Positions 5,205 through 5,249 of a stretch of DNA of 5,249 bases are shown piece by piece (position 1 is the stretch's first letter; the number at the start of each line of letters is the position of its first letter). The notes beneath the pieces are model-generated. The model worked only from the letters and a program-made list of their open reading frames with translations. It was not told where the DNA came from and ran no database searches. This DNA is from CAZKMQ01 sp964554065 (GTDB lineage Bacteria > Patescibacteriota > Patescibacteriia > Magasanikbacterales > JBBTQS01), in contig CAZKMQ010000055.1 in assembly GCA_964554065.1 (NCBI GenBank), forward strand, positions 1-5,249, given 5' to 3'. Both the position numbers and the translations under genes were made by a program.

Positions 5205-5234
5205 CAAAAGACCGTGCATGGACACGGTCTTTTG
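5205..5234. terminator. Intrinsic terminator after EndoQ
   Basis: CAAAAGACCGTG (5205-5216) pairs perfectly with CACGGTCTTTTG (5223-5234): a 12-bp stem with a 6-nt loop, starting 2 nt after the stop codon. The stem base is T-rich on both strands, so it may also stop transcription entering from the right. There is no long T run beyond the stem. Confidence 0.8.
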
Positions 5235-5249
5235 CATAAAAGAACAATT

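Noticed and set aside
4816..5247. 143-codon open frame on the minus strand opposite the end of EndoQ
   Set aside because: It crosses the terminator hairpin and lies opposite conserved EndoQ sequence, with low-complexity composition typical of an antisense shadow.
1..5249. Alternative genetic code (TGA read as Gly, as in some CPR groups)
   Set aside because: All six genes stop with TAA or TAG, which raised the question, but none contains an in-frame TGA and glycine is encoded normally by GGN, so there is no support for recoding.
1..5249. CRISPR array, insertion sequence or attachment site
   Set aside because: No regularly spaced repeats, no transposase or integrase motifs and no flanking direct repeats around the compositionally distinct cassette were seen.

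Overview
This 5.2 kb window looks like bacterial chromosome, most plausibly from a Patescibacteria/CPR-type genome or a similarly reduced bacterium. The pointers are a uridyltransferase-only GlmU-type protein without the acetyltransferase half, an endonuclease Q (PHP-domain) repair enzyme of the archaeal/CPR type, AT-leaning native genes with no visible Shine-Dalgarno sequences, and tight spacing. The taxonomic call is an inference; there is no rRNA or other marker gene here.

Layout from left to right. (1) Positions 1-653 (+) hold the C-terminal part of a GlmU-like nucleotidyltransferase cut by the window edge, followed by an intrinsic terminator (678-710). (2) Positions 736-2400 form a self-contained transcription unit. 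It has a near-consensus sigma70 promoter (TTGACA-17-TATAGT), a 119-aa protein of unknown function with a CxxCxxC motif (797-1156), a 331-aa GT-A glycosyltransferase resembling glucosyl-3-phosphoglycerate synthase (1172-2167), a hairpin-rich 3' region and a 17-bp-stem terminator. Both genes have good Shine-Dalgarno sequences and are visibly richer in G+C than the rest, so the unit looks like an acquired or separately evolving cassette. (3) Positions 3862-2423 (-) form a two-gene operon read towards the cassette: an N-acetylhexosamine 1-kinase-like (APH-fold) kinase, then a small signal-anchored protein of unknown function. (4) Positions 3934-5202 (+), divergent from the kinase, encode a full-length endonuclease Q, followed by a 12-bp-stem terminator. 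The 71-bp divergent spacer carries two -10-like boxes very close to the start codons, which suggests near-leaderless mRNAs, and an 8-bp direct repeat spaced 42 bp apart.

How the genes might fit together: an anomeric hexosamine kinase (sugar to sugar-1-phosphate) and a stand-alone uridyltransferase (sugar-1-phosphate to UDP-sugar) would form a short salvage route to UDP-HexNAc. The glycosyltransferase in between could be a consumer of nucleotide sugars. The genes sit in different transcription units, so this link is only a hypothesis. EndoQ is a DNA-repair gene without an obvious metabolic tie to its neighbours.

No tRNA, rRNA, CRISPR array, transposon or attachment site was found. The most interesting items are the distinct cassette with its unrecognised CxxCxxC protein and divergent glycosyltransferase, the structured region behind it, the compact divergent promoter, and a clamp-binding-like tail on EndoQ.
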